Shown here in pieces: positions 6,109 through 6,704 of a stretch of 6,704 bases of DNA. Positions within the stretch are counted from its first letter, which is position 1. The number at the start of each line of letters is the position of its first letter. The DNA is from JAYEJW01 sp034716535 (GTDB taxonomy: Bacteria > Pseudomonadota > Gammaproteobacteria > Chromatiales > Chromatiaceae). Under the pieces are notes generated by a model. That model did no database searches. It saw nothing but the letters and a program-made list of their open reading frames with translations, and was not told the origin of the DNA. Made by a program: the position numbers and the translations under genes. The stretch spans positions 1 to 6,704 of the forward strand of contig JAYEJW010000551.1 in the NCBI GenBank assembly GCA_034716535.1. The letters are read 5' to 3'.

Positions 6109-6704
6109 ATGACAACAACGACCGAGGTGCTGGCGTCTGAGCAGACGCCACCGCCGCTCGTTTCTCTCCGCGAAGCCTTTCTCTACTGGCTCAAGCTCGG
6201 TTTCATCAGTTTCGGCGGCCCGGCAGGCCAGATCTCCATGATGCACACCGAGTTGGTGGAACGGCGGCGCTGGATCAGCGAGCACCGCTTTCTGCATGCC
6301 CTCAACTACACTATGGTGTTGCCGGGTCCCGAGGCCCAGCAGCTCGCCACCTACATCGGTTGGCTGATGCATGGGACCCTGGGCGGGATCATGGCCGGGG
6401 TGCTCTTTGTGCTGCCGTCGCTGGCGATCCTGATTGCCCTTACCTGGATCTACCTGGTCTACGGCGACGTGCCGGTGGTGGCTGGCGTGCTATACGGCAT
6501 CAAGCCGGCGGTAACCGCCATCGTGGTATTTGCCGCGTATCGGATCGGCTCGCGGGCGCTGCGTAACGGCGTGCTCCGGGCCATGGCTGCGGCGGCCTTC
6601 GTCGCCATCTTCGCGCTGCACGTTCCCTTTCCCTATATCGTGCTGGCGGCCGGCGTTATCGGTTACCTCGGCGGGCGTATCGCACCGGACAAGTTCAAAA
6701 CCGG
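6109..6704 (+). CDS. chrA: CHR (chromate transporter) family protein, N-terminal part
   Basis: A frame opens at ATG 6109 and stays open to the window end (198 codons), so the gene is cut off by the window rather than broken. AAGGAA at 6097-6102, 6 nt upstream, supports the start. After a polar N-terminus of about 20 residues comes a CHR domain: LKLGFISFGGPAGQISMMH (29-47) with the family F-GGP signature, then YTMVLPGPEAQQLATYIGW (67-85) with the PGP signature, then hydrophobic segments at about 90-118, 122-144 and 157-190. Family members of known function expel chromate from the cytoplasm, giving chromate resistance; full two-domain proteins are about 400 residues and duplicate this unit. Many CHR proteins have untested substrates, so chromate specificity is inferred. 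It follows the radical SAM gene by 141 nt. Confidence 0.9.
   Translation, partial: MTTTTEVLASEQTPPPLVSLREAFLYWLKLGFISFGGPAGQISMMHTELVERRRWISEHRFLHALNYTMVLPGPEAQQLATYIGWLMHGTLGGIMAGVLFVLPSLAILIALTWIYLVYGDVPVVAGVLYGIKPAVTAIVVFAAYRIGSRALRNGVLRAMAAAAFVAIFALHVPFPYIVLAAGVIGYLGGRIAPDKFKT

Noticed and set aside
5713..6372. A 219-codon open frame on the minus strand
   Set aside because: It lies antisense across the end of the radical SAM gene and the start of the CHR gene, both of which have clear family motifs and ribosome sites. It is a shadow of their codon use.

Overview
The window is GC-rich, densely coding bacterial DNA. Gene content (CHR-family transporter, KamA-type radical SAM enzyme, DUF805 membrane protein, periplasmic lysozyme-inhibitor-like proteins) and dispersed GTAGGTCGGGTTA / CCCTCTCCC-type repeats point to a proteobacterium, most likely a gammaproteobacterium. 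That placement is inference from recalled family distributions, not a search result.

Layout. Positions 11-142 hold an inverted-repeat element with nested arms. Positions 298-2383 hold three minus-strand genes for envelope proteins, transcribed right to left: a secreted LprI/MliC-type lysozyme-inhibitor-like protein (1679-2383), a small exported SH3-domain protein (880-1248) and a DUF805 inner-membrane protein (298-741). A gene-free stretch of about 430 nt between the first two carries hairpin-forming dispersed repeats. From 2662 onward all genes are on the plus strand: a truncated DUF302 remnant (2662-2808), a complete class II Fic protein (2924-4063), a gene-free stretch of about 520 nt, a KamA-family radical SAM aminomutase homologue (4585-5967) and the first half of a CHR (chromate transporter family) gene that runs off the window end (6109-6704).

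How the genes fit together. The minus-strand genes share a cell-envelope theme and may be partly co-transcribed (SH3 and DUF805 are 138 nt apart). The Fic gene stands alone, flanked by a decayed gene and an empty region, which suits an accessory acquisition. The radical SAM enzyme and the CHR transporter lie in the same direction 141 nt apart and may be one transcription unit. The radical SAM protein is the most interesting item: it keeps the cluster cysteines, the PLP lysine and the carboxylate-binding arginine of lysine 2,3-aminomutase, but both aspartates that hold the lysine side chain appear to be absent, so its substrate is probably not lysine. I found no wholly new multi-gene system, no RNA genes and no CRISPR array.
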